Source: Planktothricoides raciborskii GIHE-MW2
GTDB lineage: Bacteria > Cyanobacteriota > Cyanobacteriia > Cyanobacteriales > Laspinemataceae
Direction of reading: 5' to 3'
DNA length: 64,000 nucleotides
Assembly (NCBI RefSeq): GCF_040564635.1
Contig: NZ_CP159837.1
Location: forward strand, 2,359,001 to 2,423,000
Shown piece after piece: positions 17,060 to 26,389 of this stretch. The notes beneath the pieces are model-generated. The model did not search any database. It had not been told where the DNA came from and worked only from the letters and a program-made list of their open reading frames with translations. The translations under genes and the position numbers were made by a program. The first letter of the stretch is position 1. Each line of letters starts with the position of its first letter.

Positions 17060-18001
17060 TTATTCCTGAGCAGATAGATGAACAATCTTGGCTTTGGCGA
17101 TCGCCTCATCCAAATTCACCGCATCGGATCTCATCAACGACATCCACTGACTTTGCAAAACCTGATTATTCGGCTCATACTCCATCAGACTGAGCAAACT
17201 ACTAACCGTATCAAGCCAAATCCCAGACTCAGCATAAAGCATTGCCTGCTGCCACAAAGATTGTTCCGGGGATAACCCTTGATTCTTTTGCGCCGCTTGA
17301 GCAAGCTGGGAAGGAACTTCAACGCGGGTGATAAAACCTTGATCGTAATTAATCCCACCACTATCTCCAGGAGAACAAATCAAGGTCGCATAGTAGGTGT
17401 AAGTCTTACCAACCTCCAACTCTGGCAAACTTTCCGGTATTTTGATCGTGACTAAGCCACCTGTTGCCGTGAGATGCTTCGGCAGAGCAAACGTCGTCTC
17501 ATAAATTTCCTGCACTTCGTCAGGACCACTGTCATCCTGAAGAATAAACTGGACTTCACCGGCAGAAGTTGGCGGCACATAAAGCAAAAGCGTAGGGTGA
17601 CCAGACACCGTTAAACCTTGATTGGAAGCCGGTAACAGTGCCGTAAGCGTCTGTCCAGGAAACTCAGCATTTCTATCTTGGGGGCAAACAGCAGGTCCTC
17701 TTGTCGAACCCCCAACACTTTGCTGCGGCGCCCCTTGATCCGCTGGCGGTTGGAAATTAATCTGTTCGGCAAACCTAGTTGCGCCTCCCGTTGAACTATG
17801 GGGCAAGCCATTGTCTTCTGTCTCAAACTTAAGCTTACCTATGCCATCAGGGGTTTTTGCTTGGATCGTATTTAGCGCAGACAAACCCCCAAAAACTTCC
17901 CTGGGTTCAGCACTGGCGATTCTCGGAACCATTACCAACCCGAACGACAATGAGAGGAAAACCACTGGTAGAGAAGATGAGTATTTTTTGTGATATCCCA
18001 T
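17060..18001 (-). CDS. DUF928 protein, exported (copy 1)
   Basis: 313 residues from ATG 18001; the longer open frame to 18169 is rejected because AGGAG lies eight bases upstream of 18001 and a signal peptide begins right there (MGYHKKYSSSLPVVFLSLSF, cleavage near IASAEP). The C-terminal 200 residues are DUF928: TLTALLPASNQGLTVSGHPT, LLLYVPPTSAGEVQFILQD, GKTYTYYATLICSP (conserved Cys), LYAESGIWLDTVSSL. The domain is found almost only in cyanobacteria and is probably periplasmic. The middle is Gly/Gln/Pro-rich linker. It is part of a minus-strand group with CHASE2-GGDEF-EAL, a second DUF928 and a CHAT gene. Confidence 0.88.
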   Translation of the reverse strand: MGYHKKYSSSLPVVFLSLSFGLVMVPRIASAEPREVFGGLSALNTIQAKTPDGIGKLKFETEDNGLPHSSTGGATRFAEQINFQPPADQGAPQQSVGGSTRGPAVCPQDRNAEFPGQTLTALLPASNQGLTVSGHPTLLLYVPPTSAGEVQFILQDDSGPDEVQEIYETTFALPKHLTATGGLVTIKIPESLPELEVGKTYTYYATLICSPGDSGGINYDQGFITRVEVPSQLAQAAQKNQGLSPEQSLWQQAMLYAESGIWLDTVSSLLSLMEYEPNNQVLQSQWMSLMRSDAVNLDEAIAKAKIVHLSAQE

Positions 18002-18165
18002 TGAAATGACTCCTGTTGCTGGACGAAAAACTACAATCAAACTAAAATTTTTAAGCTTTAACTTAAGTTTATAAATGGTTGGTTCTTTAGCGAGTTTAAT
18101 TCTATTATAATTTGCGATCGCGGAATAATGTACAGAGCATTTATATGAAGATTGTGTAAAGACGG

Positions 18166-18204
18166 GCAAAAGTCCTGTAAATTCATAGATTACAGGACTT
18201 TTGC
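18166..18204. terminator. 15-base hairpin between DUF928 copy 1 and the CHASE2 gene
   Basis: GCAAAAGTCCTGTAA (18166-18180) and TTACAGGACTTTTGC (18190-18204) pair perfectly around a nine-base loop. The A-run and T-run are within the stem, giving a bidirectional terminator shape. It could end transcription of the CHASE2-GGDEF-EAL gene on the minus strand. Confidence 0.6.
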
Positions 18205-18503
18205 TTTGGGTCGGATTAATCAGTTTTCCAGACTAACTTGAGTGATTTTACGGAGAATCTCCAAAACAACTCATCCCTTTGTCTAAGTTTGCGTATTTTT
18301 GCGTATTTTTGCGGTTTTTTTTCTGTTAAATCCTTTTTGTTGTCATCAAATACTTAGATAGATTAAAGCCAGTTTAGTCAGAAGTTTTCAGCTAATTAAG
18401 CCAGAGAAACAATGCTGGAGGACTAATGCTGGACTGCTGGACGAATATTGATTGCTCCTCATAGCTAATTCTGCTACTTTCCTAAGACTACCCTAGACCT
18501 GGA

Positions 18504-21101
18504 TTATTTATGAAGACTTTGATCTACAACAATTTTTTGTTTAAAATCGGGTTTTTTGAGCAAATTAACTGCCGATTCTACATTCAAAGGCTTAGAAAAA
18601 AAGTACCCTTGAATATACTCACAGCTAAGTTCTTGCAAAATGAGAAACTGTTCTAATGTCTCCACCCCTTCTGCGATCGCATCCATTTCTAGACTATGTG
18701 CCAGCAGGAGAATCGTCCGAGCAATCTCTAACTTATCGCGATCGCTTTCCACCCCATTCACAAAAGATCGATCGACCTTCAAAGTATCAACTGGGAACCG
18801 ATGTAAATAACTCAAAGAAGAATATCCCGTGCCAAAATCATCAATACTTAAAGTAATCCCTAAATTTTTAATTTGTTGTAACATTTTAATCGCCATTTCT
18901 GCATTATCCATCACCACTCCTTCGGTAATTTCCAACTTCAAAGTAGAAGGATTTAAACCAGTTTCTTGTAAAATATCCGCAATTTTTTCCACTAAATCGG
19001 ACTGGAGAAACTGCTTGCCAGAAAGGTTGACACTGACCTTTAAACCCGCTTGGTCGGGGAATTGTTGATGCCACGAGTGTAACTGGCGACAGGCGGTGCG
19101 TAAAATCCACCAACCCAACGGCACAATTAATCCGGTTTCCTCTGCCAAAGGAATAAATTGACCGGGAGAAACAAAACCCCGTTCTGGATGATTCCAGCGC
19201 ACCAAGGCTTCAAACCCCGCCAACTCGGTGGTATTGGTCAATACAATTGGTTGATAATACAGTTCAAATTCTTCGCGATCGATTCCCTGACGGATATCCT
19301 CTTCCAGCTTAAGCTGGAACATCACATCCGCTTGCATACTGCTATCAAAAATCTCATAGTTGGCTTTGCCACGAGCTTTGGCTCGATACATGGCCACATC
19401 CGCAGCAGCCAGCCAATCCTCTGGCTGCTGATAATTCATCGTACTCAGGACAACGCCAATACTGGTACTGGTAAAGACTTCATGGCCATTGATATAAAAT
19501 GGCAACTTGAGTTGCTGATGAATCCGTTCCGCCACCTGACTGGCGGTTTGGATTTGGTGAATATCTTCTAGGAGAATGATAAATTCATCGCCGCCTAAGC
19601 GAGCCACGGTGTCTCTAGGTTTGACACATTCTCCCAGTCGGCAAGCGGTGGCAATTAATAAGTCATCACCTGTTCTATGTCCCAAGGCATCGTTAATCAG
19701 TTTGAAGCGATCTAAGTCTAAAAATAGGATGGCGAATAAATAATCTGGGTTTTCTTGGCGATATTCAATGGCACTTTGCAGCCGAGAAATCAGACAACGA
19801 CGATTTGGCAAGCCCGTGAGTCCGTCATGCAAGGCATTGAAGCGTAATTGCGCCTGCGATCGCTCCCGTTCGGTATAGCCAATATAGCCAACAATAATCA
19901 CAGACGAGCCAAAAAAGCCCACCAAGGCGGGGACTACGGGAATCCACCAATTACCTAAGAAGGCGACAAAAGAGCCGAATCCGAGACTGGCGCCAACTAG
20001 GAAAATACTGACTACTTCCCATTTGCGGCCTAACAAACTCCAGGTTAACGTAGCACCAACGACTGACCAGAAAGAAATCCAGATCCATTCCACAGGTTCA
20101 GACCACACCCGGATTAAGCCGCGTCCATCTAGGGCGGCACTGAGAATTTGACTCACTAATTGAGCGTGGATGATCACCCCTGGAGTTCGCGCACTGCCCT
20201 TTTGTCCGTCAAAAGAAGTTAAAAAGCTGTCTTTCAGGCTGTCGGCAGTGGAACCAATTAAGACGATGCGATCGCGCAAAGCATCCGGTTCAATTTTGTC
20301 GGTCAAAACATCTCTCAGGGACACCGTATAGAAAACGTCGCAATTTAACTCTTGGATCGGACAAGACTTGCGAAAATTGTGCATAATCTGGTAGCCGCCG
20401 TTATCAGCGCGGACATACCCACCATCATTTTTTTGCAGTCGGAAAAATAAACTCTTGCCCAGAACATTCGCCTCTTTTTTTGCAGGGTGAGGCTGTAATC
20501 TGATTCCTTGTTCTTCCAGATACATGATGGCCAAACGGCTGGACAAAGCATAAATCGTCGGTTCACCGGGCGGCGTCACCGCAAGTAAGGCGCGACGAAT
20601 TTTGCCATCTTTGTCACTGACCATATCCACCGCTGCCACTTGACCCAACTCACCCAACACTGCTGGCGGCGCCACGGGACCGCCATAAGCGTCTCCGAGA
20701 ATTTTCTTCACGCCAATCAAATTCGGCGTAGATTTATATACTTTTACTAATTCTTCATAGCCCGGTTCTACCGGCAAATTCCGATAAATATCCATGCCAA
20801 TGGATTTCGGTTGTTGCTGTTTAATTTTTTTTAACAACTCTGCTAAAACCCGGTCGGGAATCGGCCAAGTTCCCACATAGCTGATATCTGGCTCATCAAT
20901 TTCTACGATCGCAATTCGTTCATCCTGGGGTTCCGAAGGACGCCAGCGAAAAAATAAATCTAGCGTTCGCAATTCCCATCCTTGGAGCAATCCGGTCATC
21001 CGTAATGCTAAAGTCAATCCTGCCACCGTGGGAGCAGTTACAATCACTCCTCGCCATTCCCACAGTAGCTTTTGGAGTTTTTTCCAGGTCTTAGAACCCA
21101 T
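18504..21101 (-). CDS. CHASE2 sensor with GGDEF and EAL domains (c-di-GMP turnover)
   Basis: 865 residues from ATG 21101 (MGSKTWKKLQKLLWEW); the open frame extends to 21233 but would overlap the upstream DUF928 gene. Domains: one N-terminal membrane helix, extracytoplasmic CHASE2 sensor (about 45-335, with DERIAIVEIDEPDISYVG and RDRIVLIGSTADSLKDSF), three membrane helices (about 340-415), GGDEF (RLGGDEFIILLED, motif intact, about residue 500) and EAL (FEALVRWNHPERG, DDFGTGYSSL, EGVET, catalytic residues present). Diguanylate cyclase and phosphodiesterase activities are both possible; which dominates cannot be told. It lies between two DUF928 genes and near CHAT. Confidence 0.95.
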   Translation of the reverse strand: MGSKTWKKLQKLLWEWRGVIVTAPTVAGLTLALRMTGLLQGWELRTLDLFFRWRPSEPQDERIAIVEIDEPDISYVGTWPIPDRVLAELLKKIKQQQPKSIGMDIYRNLPVEPGYEELVKVYKSTPNLIGVKKILGDAYGGPVAPPAVLGELGQVAAVDMVSDKDGKIRRALLAVTPPGEPTIYALSSRLAIMYLEEQGIRLQPHPAKKEANVLGKSLFFRLQKNDGGYVRADNGGYQIMHNFRKSCPIQELNCDVFYTVSLRDVLTDKIEPDALRDRIVLIGSTADSLKDSFLTSFDGQKGSARTPGVIIHAQLVSQILSAALDGRGLIRVWSEPVEWIWISFWSVVGATLTWSLLGRKWEVVSIFLVGASLGFGSFVAFLGNWWIPVVPALVGFFGSSVIIVGYIGYTERERSQAQLRFNALHDGLTGLPNRRCLISRLQSAIEYRQENPDYLFAILFLDLDRFKLINDALGHRTGDDLLIATACRLGECVKPRDTVARLGGDEFIILLEDIHQIQTASQVAERIHQQLKLPFYINGHEVFTSTSIGVVLSTMNYQQPEDWLAAADVAMYRAKARGKANYEIFDSSMQADVMFQLKLEEDIRQGIDREEFELYYQPIVLTNTTELAGFEALVRWNHPERGFVSPGQFIPLAEETGLIVPLGWWILRTACRQLHSWHQQFPDQAGLKVSVNLSGKQFLQSDLVEKIADILQETGLNPSTLKLEITEGVVMDNAEMAIKMLQQIKNLGITLSIDDFGTGYSSLSYLHRFPVDTLKVDRSFVNGVESDRDKLEIARTILLLAHSLEMDAIAEGVETLEQFLILQELSCEYIQGYFFSKPLNVESAVNLLKKPDFKQKIVVDQSLHK

Positions 21102-21142
21102 GAACAAACAAAAAATGAAAATTTTTTCTATTCTATCTACTT

Positions 21143-21952
21143 TTAATTTTCTCCGTGTTGTTCCTGAATCCGCCAACGGATTTCTAGGAATTGATCTAAC
21201 TGTACTGTTTCGGAACTTAAAAGTTGTTGCCACGCATTCGTCGCCACTGTTGAATTTTCAGACTGAGAGATAAATTCAGCTAATGTTGATATGGTATCGT
21301 ACCAAATGCCATTCTGGGCATAGAGTGACGCTTGTTCTGCGATCGCGGCATTTTGGAGTTGCTGACTCAGGGACGCAGGCAGATCAATCCGCTGAATCCA
21401 AGCATCTGCTACTTGATCTCGGAGTCGGTCATCGGCATTGCAAATCATGGCGATCGACCATTGATACCTCCGACCAACTTCTAAAGCCGGTGCCGTAATT
21501 GGCAATTGGATCCCCTGAATCCCAGGGGTTTCGCCGAGATCAAAAATAGTTTGGTAAATCCCATTTCCCTGTTCATCCCTGAGACTCAACTCCGCCTGTG
21601 TTGCCACGGTTTTGGGAAAATAAACAAAAAACATGGGTCTTTCGGCTACAGTTAAAGCCACCGTATTGGCCGGAACCAGTAAAGTTAGGGCCTTGTAGTC
21701 TTGCGGATCGGTACATTTTTCAGCATTCCGGCTTCCTGCCCCTACAGTTTGTTCCGGTTCCCCTTCGTCCGGTTCCTTCGTTTCAAAATTAATTTGTATC
21801 CGCAATGGTAATTCAACATCGCTGCTCACTGTCATATTCTTCTCCAATCTCACCTGTGCCTGGGTTGGCATAGCAGACAAGGTGATTAATCCAAAAGATA
21901 GGGCGATCGACAGCGTAGATAGATAAAATATCAACCGTTTAATTCCCATCAT
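21143..21952 (-). CDS. DUF928 protein, exported (copy 2)
   Basis: 269 residues with a clear signal peptide (LIFYLSTLSIALSFGLITL, cleavage near PTQAQV). DUF928 blocks: LTLLVPANTVALTVAERPMF, FVYFPKTVATQAELSL, RYQWSIAMICNADDRLRD (conserved Cys), LYAQNGIWYDTISTLAEF. Paralogue of the 17060 gene, lacking its long linker. It precedes the CHASE2 gene by about 40 bases on the same strand, and the open frame of that gene even reaches back into it, so the two are likely co-transcribed. Confidence 0.9.
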   Translation of the reverse strand: MMGIKRLIFYLSTLSIALSFGLITLSAMPTQAQVRLEKNMTVSSDVELPLRIQINFETKEPDEGEPEQTVGAGSRNAEKCTDPQDYKALTLLVPANTVALTVAERPMFFVYFPKTVATQAELSLRDEQGNGIYQTIFDLGETPGIQGIQLPITAPALEVGRRYQWSIAMICNADDRLRDQVADAWIQRIDLPASLSQQLQNAAIAEQASLYAQNGIWYDTISTLAEFISQSENSTVATNAWQQLLSSETVQLDQFLEIRWRIQEQHGEN

Positions 21953-22712
21953 AAATTATCTCCTAATTTAAATAATACTCACGTCTGTTGACAAATGTTC
22001 ATTTTTATGCGTATTTTTTCGGATTTTTTCTGCATTGGATCTCATGTTCATCCCGATCACCGGAAAGATCATGGCTTGTTTCGGTTTTTCTTGAAATCAA
22101 AGGATTTTTATTTTTTTTCCATCGCTTCAATATTTAAGCTTGGTTAAGGATTATACGATCGCTAATTTATATTAATTATTTTTAACCGAGCGAGAGTTTT
22201 TTGATATTTTCTTTATTTTTTTAGTATATAACATGAAGGATTGATTCTACCATAGACTTGATGATTTTCTGATACTGGCTCTGGTTTATAGGGCATTGGT
22301 TATAGATAGATGGGATTTTATCGAATGATTTCACCTTTTTTCAAGGTTTTGATGGGGGGGGGAGAAGTCTAGGTGAGACTTACTACCGTAAAATTACGAG
22401 CAAGTGAAGCGCTTCTCTGATTAAGGGGTCTGACCCTCTGTCAGGGTTATGCTTAAGACTCCCAGTCGATCGCCATAATTGATAACCATAATACTGATAA
22501 CAATAGTAAAAAATACTTTGATATCTTTAAAAAAAGATTAATTGATTTCACTTCAGAAATAACACTGATTAGGCGCCCCTAAAATCTGCCAAAAAATTTC
22601 TAGGAATCAGCTTGAGGATCATTAATGCCCTGGTTTAGATAGAATTGATGATTCTTGGGATAATCTGCTCCATAACTGGGCAAAACATACCACAAAACTA
22701 AATTCCAGCGGA
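21953..22712. other. Spacer without recognisable gene
   Basis: 760 bases, AT-rich, between CHAT and DUF928 on the same strand. It contains two neighbouring T-rich blocks (21990-22035, 22095-22225), a G10 run at 22352-22361, and a short fold ACCCTCTGTCAGGGT near 22433. I see no open frame, RNA gene or CRISPR. It probably holds the promoter of the DUF928/CHASE2 group near 21960-22050. Confidence 0.5.
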
Positions 22713-24251
22713 TTATTGCCAATTTCCCACTAAAACAAACGGAGCCCAGTAGAAAGGATGACGATACTTCGGATCGGTGAGCAGCTTGATTTGCCCCAAG
22801 CGTTGCGCTTCGGCTTTGGTCATATTCGGTTGAGTGAGTTGTCGGTAAAACTCGGCCATGAAAGCAGCGGTAGACTCGTCATTGACTGACCAAAGTGTGG
22901 CTAAGGTACTCCGCGCCCCCGATCGCACAGCGATTCCCGCTAATCCAAGGGTAGCTCGATTGTCTCCTTCGGCGGTTTGGCAGGCACTTAGTACCAATAA
23001 TTCCAGAGGGTTCTTTTGTCGGCGCCGATCGCGCAGAATGCTTTGTAAGTCCTCAATGTTGATTTTGTCATCCCAAGTCAAAATAAACGTCTCTTTAGGG
23101 TTAGAACTAAATTGTCCGTGAGTGGCTAAGTGAACCACGGGAAACGGAGTTTTCACCATTTCTTCTTTGAGGGCATCTTTGGTAAAAGCCTGATTTCGCA
23201 AAGTCTTGGTGGGAATTTGGGCGGCAATTGCCGCGAGTTCTAAGTCCACCGCAGGCAATGGACTAAATCCTTGGGTGGCTTCGCTGATTCCGCCCAGCAG
23301 GGCTTTTACCTCTTCCGGTGGCAGAGAGGATCGCTTTTTGCCCAAAAACTGCAAACCAGGATTAATGGCGATCGCGTATTTCTCCACTAAATACTGTTGC
23401 CCATCATAAAGCGCCGCCATCGGCACATTCCGAAACGGCCCATCGAGGACAAAGACCAAAGTCTTAATCTTGTCACTGGCTAAATCGTCAGCTACCGGAC
23501 GAATCAACCAATCATAGAGTTTTTGCGCCAAGGGTAAACGCTCTTCCAGAAAAGAAGTTTTTCTCAGGGAATTACGCATTTGGCGGATCGTGGTTTCTAC
23601 CATTTCCTTGGGTTCCCGGATCGTCGTTTGACGCAGAGGATGTCCGGGCAAAGCAAAAATCACTTCGAGGCGATCGGGCAAAATGATCGGATAAATCACC
23701 GCTGTATCGGGGTCAACTTGGTTAATCGCGATTTCCTTTCCGTGTCCCTGGCGCGGCATCGCCTCTGAAATATCTGCGAGTTGTGGTTGGTTCAGCAAGT
23801 TTGCTAATTCCTGTGCCGATTCATGGGTCATCTCTGGTGCTTTAATCTCTTGGTTTAAAGCCAGCGCTTCCTCAGTTAAGTGTTTGCCTTCCCTGTCATG
23901 CTTGGTCGCATCCCATATACAAATAAATTTGTAGGGGCAAAGCATTCCCGCAGAAGTTCGATGGGTTAGAAGCGTGAATTTTTTACGGGAATGCTTTGCC
24001 CCTATTCGGGCCGTTAATTTTCGCTTTTCCTGTAGGGACGATTCGCTTTTCGCCCCTACAATATCGTTACCCGAATGCTTCGCCCCGGCAAAAGTGGGAT
24101 GCGACCCATGAAGGCTGACCGCAGTCAGGCAATTGCATAAACCAAAAAGAATCACTAAAAGCAAAATCTGCCCTAGGCGCCGCCGCTTTTGACACATTAG
24201 TTTATGAGACAGAGGCGATCGCTTAAACAGGGATATCAGACATTTCATCAC
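22713..24251 (-). CDS. CHAT-domain protein (caspase-like peptidase fold)
   Basis: 512 residues. An N-terminal hydrophobic segment (QILLLVILFGLCNCLTAVSL) suggests membrane anchoring or export. The C-terminal half is CHAT: LVFVLDGPFRNVPMAALYDG, YLVEKYAIAINPGL, then the catalytic dyad His378 in HLATHGQF and Cys424 in VLSACQTAEG, and the end HPFYWAPFVLVGNW. CHAT proteases are caspase relatives activated by partner proteins. There are no TPRs in front, unlike many cyanobacterial CHAT proteins. Residues about 54-107 are encoded by an inserted copy of a spacer repeat (23931-24093), giving the odd GAKHSG...GAKHSR stretch. Neighbours are DUF928 and CHASE2 genes. Confidence 0.92.
   Translation of the reverse strand: MMKCLISLFKRSPLSHKLMCQKRRRLGQILLLVILFGLCNCLTAVSLHGSHPTFAGAKHSGNDIVGAKSESSLQEKRKLTARIGAKHSRKKFTLLTHRTSAGMLCPYKFICIWDATKHDREGKHLTEEALALNQEIKAPEMTHESAQELANLLNQPQLADISEAMPRQGHGKEIAINQVDPDTAVIYPIILPDRLEVIFALPGHPLRQTTIREPKEMVETTIRQMRNSLRKTSFLEERLPLAQKLYDWLIRPVADDLASDKIKTLVFVLDGPFRNVPMAALYDGQQYLVEKYAIAINPGLQFLGKKRSSLPPEEVKALLGGISEATQGFSPLPAVDLELAAIAAQIPTKTLRNQAFTKDALKEEMVKTPFPVVHLATHGQFSSNPKETFILTWDDKINIEDLQSILRDRRRQKNPLELLVLSACQTAEGDNRATLGLAGIAVRSGARSTLATLWSVNDESTAAFMAEFYRQLTQPNMTKAEAQRLGQIKLLTDPKYRHPFYWAPFVLVGNWQ
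23931..24093. repeat. Spacer-type repeat inserted in frame in the CHAT gene
   Basis: TAGGGGCAAAGCATTCCCG (23932-23950) and CGGGAATGCTTTGCCCCTA (23986-24004) form a perfect 19-base inverted repeat; a second half with GTAGGGACGATTCG, CGCCCCTACA and CCGAATGCTTCGCCCC follows to about 24090. The same family occurs in spacers at 12608, 31711, 38013 and 38400-38497. Here it lies inside an open reading frame and keeps that frame open. Confidence 0.85.
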
Positions 24252-24326
24252 GATTACACAACTGGGAAAGGCTGACAGATTTCACCCAGGGACTTTTTGG
24301 TTTTATCATTTGGTTTTATCATTTGC

Positions 24327-24425
24327 AGGACTTACGCAACGCCTGTGTAGGGTGCCGTTCCGTGACGGTGACACTCGGTGACACATCAATACAATGTCGG
24401 GGCGGTTCGCTTGGACGCCCCTACT
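24327..24425. repeat. AGGACTTACGCAAC repeat fragment
   Basis: AGGACTTACGCAACGCCT followed by TAGGGTGCCGTTCC matches the complement of the right half of the element at 48493-48580. A GGGGCGGTTCGC...GCCCCTAC piece completes the spacer between the CHAT and thioesterase genes. Confidence 0.7.
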
Positions 24426-24438
24426 ACCGATCGTCCTG

Positions 24439-24927
24439 TTATTGACTCAATTTCACCAACGCATCCTGCACCAAAGGCGGTAATCGTCGAATAATCTTAC
24501 CTTCAGCCATATCACAAGCGACCAATGTCACCAGTGCTTTGACATAGACTTCCTCACCATTAATCGATTGAATATTTTGCTCCCAATTCAGTCGCACTCC
24601 CCGCATTTCAGCCATCCGAGTTCTGACCACCGCATCAACCCCCAAGTGCATAGGCTTGTGGTAGCGCAAAGACATCTCGATCACCGGGAAATCACAGCCA
24701 ATTGTCACCAATTGGGCATAATCAATGCCAATACTTCGCAGGGACTCAATTCGCGCTTCTTCCATCCAAGTTAAATATGTACCATGCCAAACCACTCCGG
24801 CATAGTCCGTATGATGTGGGTGCGATCGCACGGGATACTCAAACCAGCCGTCCTCGCTTCTGTGTACTGTAGGGGCGATCGCCCGGACTGGGGGTAACTG
24901 TTGCTGCGGATATGTCTGTTCAGTCAT
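24439..24927 (-). CDS. Acyl-CoA thioesterase, 4HBT hotdog fold (YbgC-like)
   Basis: 162 residues. HPHHTDYAGVVWHGTYLTWMEEAR is the 4HBT active-site block: Asp in HxTDYAGVV and the following helix with EEAR. The remaining strands (FPVIEMSLRYHKPMHLGVD, RLNWEQNIQS, YVKALVTLVACD) complete a hotdog fold. Hydrolyses acyl-CoA thioesters; the chain type is not deducible. It has a longer N-terminus than the cyanobacterial DHNA-CoA thioesterase and lacks its signature, so a vitamin K1 role is not favoured. An HTDY context and single-gene setting give no pathway. Confidence 0.88.
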   Translation of the reverse strand: MTEQTYPQQQLPPVRAIAPTVHRSEDGWFEYPVRSHPHHTDYAGVVWHGTYLTWMEEARIESLRSIGIDYAQLVTIGCDFPVIEMSLRYHKPMHLGVDAVVRTRMAEMRGVRLNWEQNIQSINGEEVYVKALVTLVACDMAEGKIIRRLPPLVQDALVKLSQ

Positions 24928-25052
24928 GTTACAAAACTACAAATTTTTAGTAAGTAATCAGTCTTATCCTTAAATTTTATCAGGGGATCTTGATCCAAAA
25001 GGATCAAGAGAACCTCACTCTGAAAAATACCTGTTTTATCAAGAGAGAGCAA

Positions 25053-25877
25053 ATGATTCAAAAAATTTTAGTCGCCGTTGCCGGACGTGGCTTGTGTGAA
25101 GAAATGGTCAATATGTTAATGGACATTCCCGCTTTCCAAGGCGCATCCATTACCCTATTGCACGTCGTCACCCCCGAAACCATCGCCGATGAAATGTCTG
25201 CCAAGTTAGCCAAGGGAGGGAAAATTCTCGCCGATGCGGTCAAAGCCCTAAAAGTCGATGCCAAAAAAGTCAACCCCCGACTCAAACAAGGAGATCCAAA
25301 AGCCATCGTTTGTGAAGTCGCTGAAGAAGAAAACGTTGACCTGATTATCATCGGTTCGCGGGCATTAGGTCGCTTACGAGCCATTTTAGAAGGATCCGTC
25401 AGTCAGTATGTCTTCCAGCTTGCTTCCCGTCCCATGTTACTGGTCAAAGACGATAGCTATGTCAAACGGATCAACCGAGTCATGGTAGCGATGAATAACT
25501 CCCCAGAAGCCAAACAATCCTTAGAAATGGCCTTAGCTTTCACCCGAAATGTATCGGGGAGTCAGTTAATCCTCGCTCACGTCAACCCACCCAAAGCGGT
25601 CAATCAAGCGGAAGAAGACGAAGTATTAGCTGCCGCTGCTGCGGAAGCGAAAAAAGCCGGAGTTAACTATCGTTGCATCACCGGCAGTGGTAAACCCGGC
25701 CCAGAAATCTGCCGGATCGCCGAAGAAACCAATGCCGATCTCCTATTACTCGGTTCTCCCGATCGCCGTCCGAACATGGCCAAAAGCTTGGTGGATTTAG
25801 ATCGCCTCCTGGGTAGCTCACTTTCCGACTATGTGCGCGTTAACGCTGACTGCCCAGTGTTATTAGTCCGTCGTTAA
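25053..25877 (+). CDS. Tandem universal stress protein (two Usp domains)
   Basis: 274 residues from ATG 25053, which follows the GAGAG-type ribosome binding site; the frame is open to 24990 but the start MIQKILVAVAGRG is the normal beginning of the first Usp domain. Domain 1 is residues about 1-135 (DLIIIGSRALGRLRAILEGS: the G-2x-G-9x-GS nucleotide-binding motif), domain 2 about 140-274 (VMVAMNNSPEAKQSLEMAL; DLLLLGSPDRRPNM...SLSDYV). Tandem Usp proteins usually bind ATP/ADP and act as stress-related regulators. A hairpin terminator follows. Confidence 0.93.
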   Translation: MIQKILVAVAGRGLCEEMVNMLMDIPAFQGASITLLHVVTPETIADEMSAKLAKGGKILADAVKALKVDAKKVNPRLKQGDPKAIVCEVAEEENVDLIIIGSRALGRLRAILEGSVSQYVFQLASRPMLLVKDDSYVKRINRVMVAMNNSPEAKQSLEMALAFTRNVSGSQLILAHVNPPKAVNQAEEDEVLAAAAAEAKKAGVNYRCITGSGKPGPEICRIAEETNADLLLLGSPDRRPNMAKSLVDLDRLLGSSLSDYVRVNADCPVLLVRR

Positions 25878-25912
25878 TCCATCTAACCGGACTGACCCAT
25901 CAGATCCAGCAC

Positions 25913-25941
25913 TAGGGGCAATTCATTAATTGCCCCTATTT
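25913..25941 (+). terminator. Hairpin terminator of the Usp gene
   Basis: TAGGGGCAATT (25913-25923) and AATTGCCCCTA (25928-25938) form an 11-base stem with a four-base loop followed by TTTG, 36 bases after the stop. Confidence 0.65.
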
Positions 25942-26092
25942 GTTGGTTGTTGGCTAGGGATTCTTTGGGTAGAGATTCTTTGGTTGGGGAAAGGGAAGGG
26001 GTGCTGGGGTGCTGGGGTGTTCTTTTTCGCCTCTGCGCCTCTGCGCCTCTGCTCCGCCACACCCCCACACCCCACACCCATAAAAACAAAAA
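25940..26092. repeat. TTGTTGG / CTCTGCGCCTCTGC / CACACCCC repeat cluster
   Basis: TTGTTGGTTGTTGG, two copies of a (TA)GGGATTCTTTGG-type piece, GGTGCTGGGGTGCTGGGGTG, CGCCTCTGCGCCTCTGCGCC and CACACCCCCACACCCCACACCC. The order and pieces resemble 661-905. No gene. Confidence 0.8.
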
Positions 26093-26154
26093 GACACCTG
26101 TGATTAATCACCTAGGTGTCTGCTGAGTTAGTGAAATAATTTTCGCAGTTTTTC

Positions 26155-26268
26155 CTAATTTTTCTTACCTTCTCGGCTGGCGGTTTGAATGTACAAAATC
26201 AAGAGGAAAACAGCGGGAACCAGTACAAATAGGATGGTTGCCACAAAACCTAGATCGTTAACTTGCAT
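26155..26268 (-). CDS. psbM: Photosystem II reaction centre protein PsbM
   Basis: A 37-residue protein read from ATG 26268 to TAG 26155-26157 on the minus strand. It starts [20 protein letters not shown], continues with a hydrophobic FLLILYIQT and a charged end SREGKKN. This is a single membrane helix with the MxVNxLxxIAT...LVPxxFLLILYxQT pattern of PsbM, which sits at the monomer-monomer interface of the photosystem II dimer in the thylakoid. The expected length is 35-40 residues. An AGGTG sequence lies shortly upstream (GAGGTGTTGTAGT before the ATG). The 2Fe-2S ferredoxin gene lies 121 bases upstream on the same strand. Confidence 0.95.
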   Translation of the reverse strand: MQVNDLGFVATILFVLVPAVFLLILYIQTASREGKKN

Positions 26269-26389
26269 ACTACAACACCTCTATGTCAATGTGATTGTTG
26301 AACAAAATTAGAATATCATCATTTGTCTGCGGGTCATTTGGCGGTGGCGGTTTTGCCCCATTACAAATGACCAATTAGCAAACAAAAGA

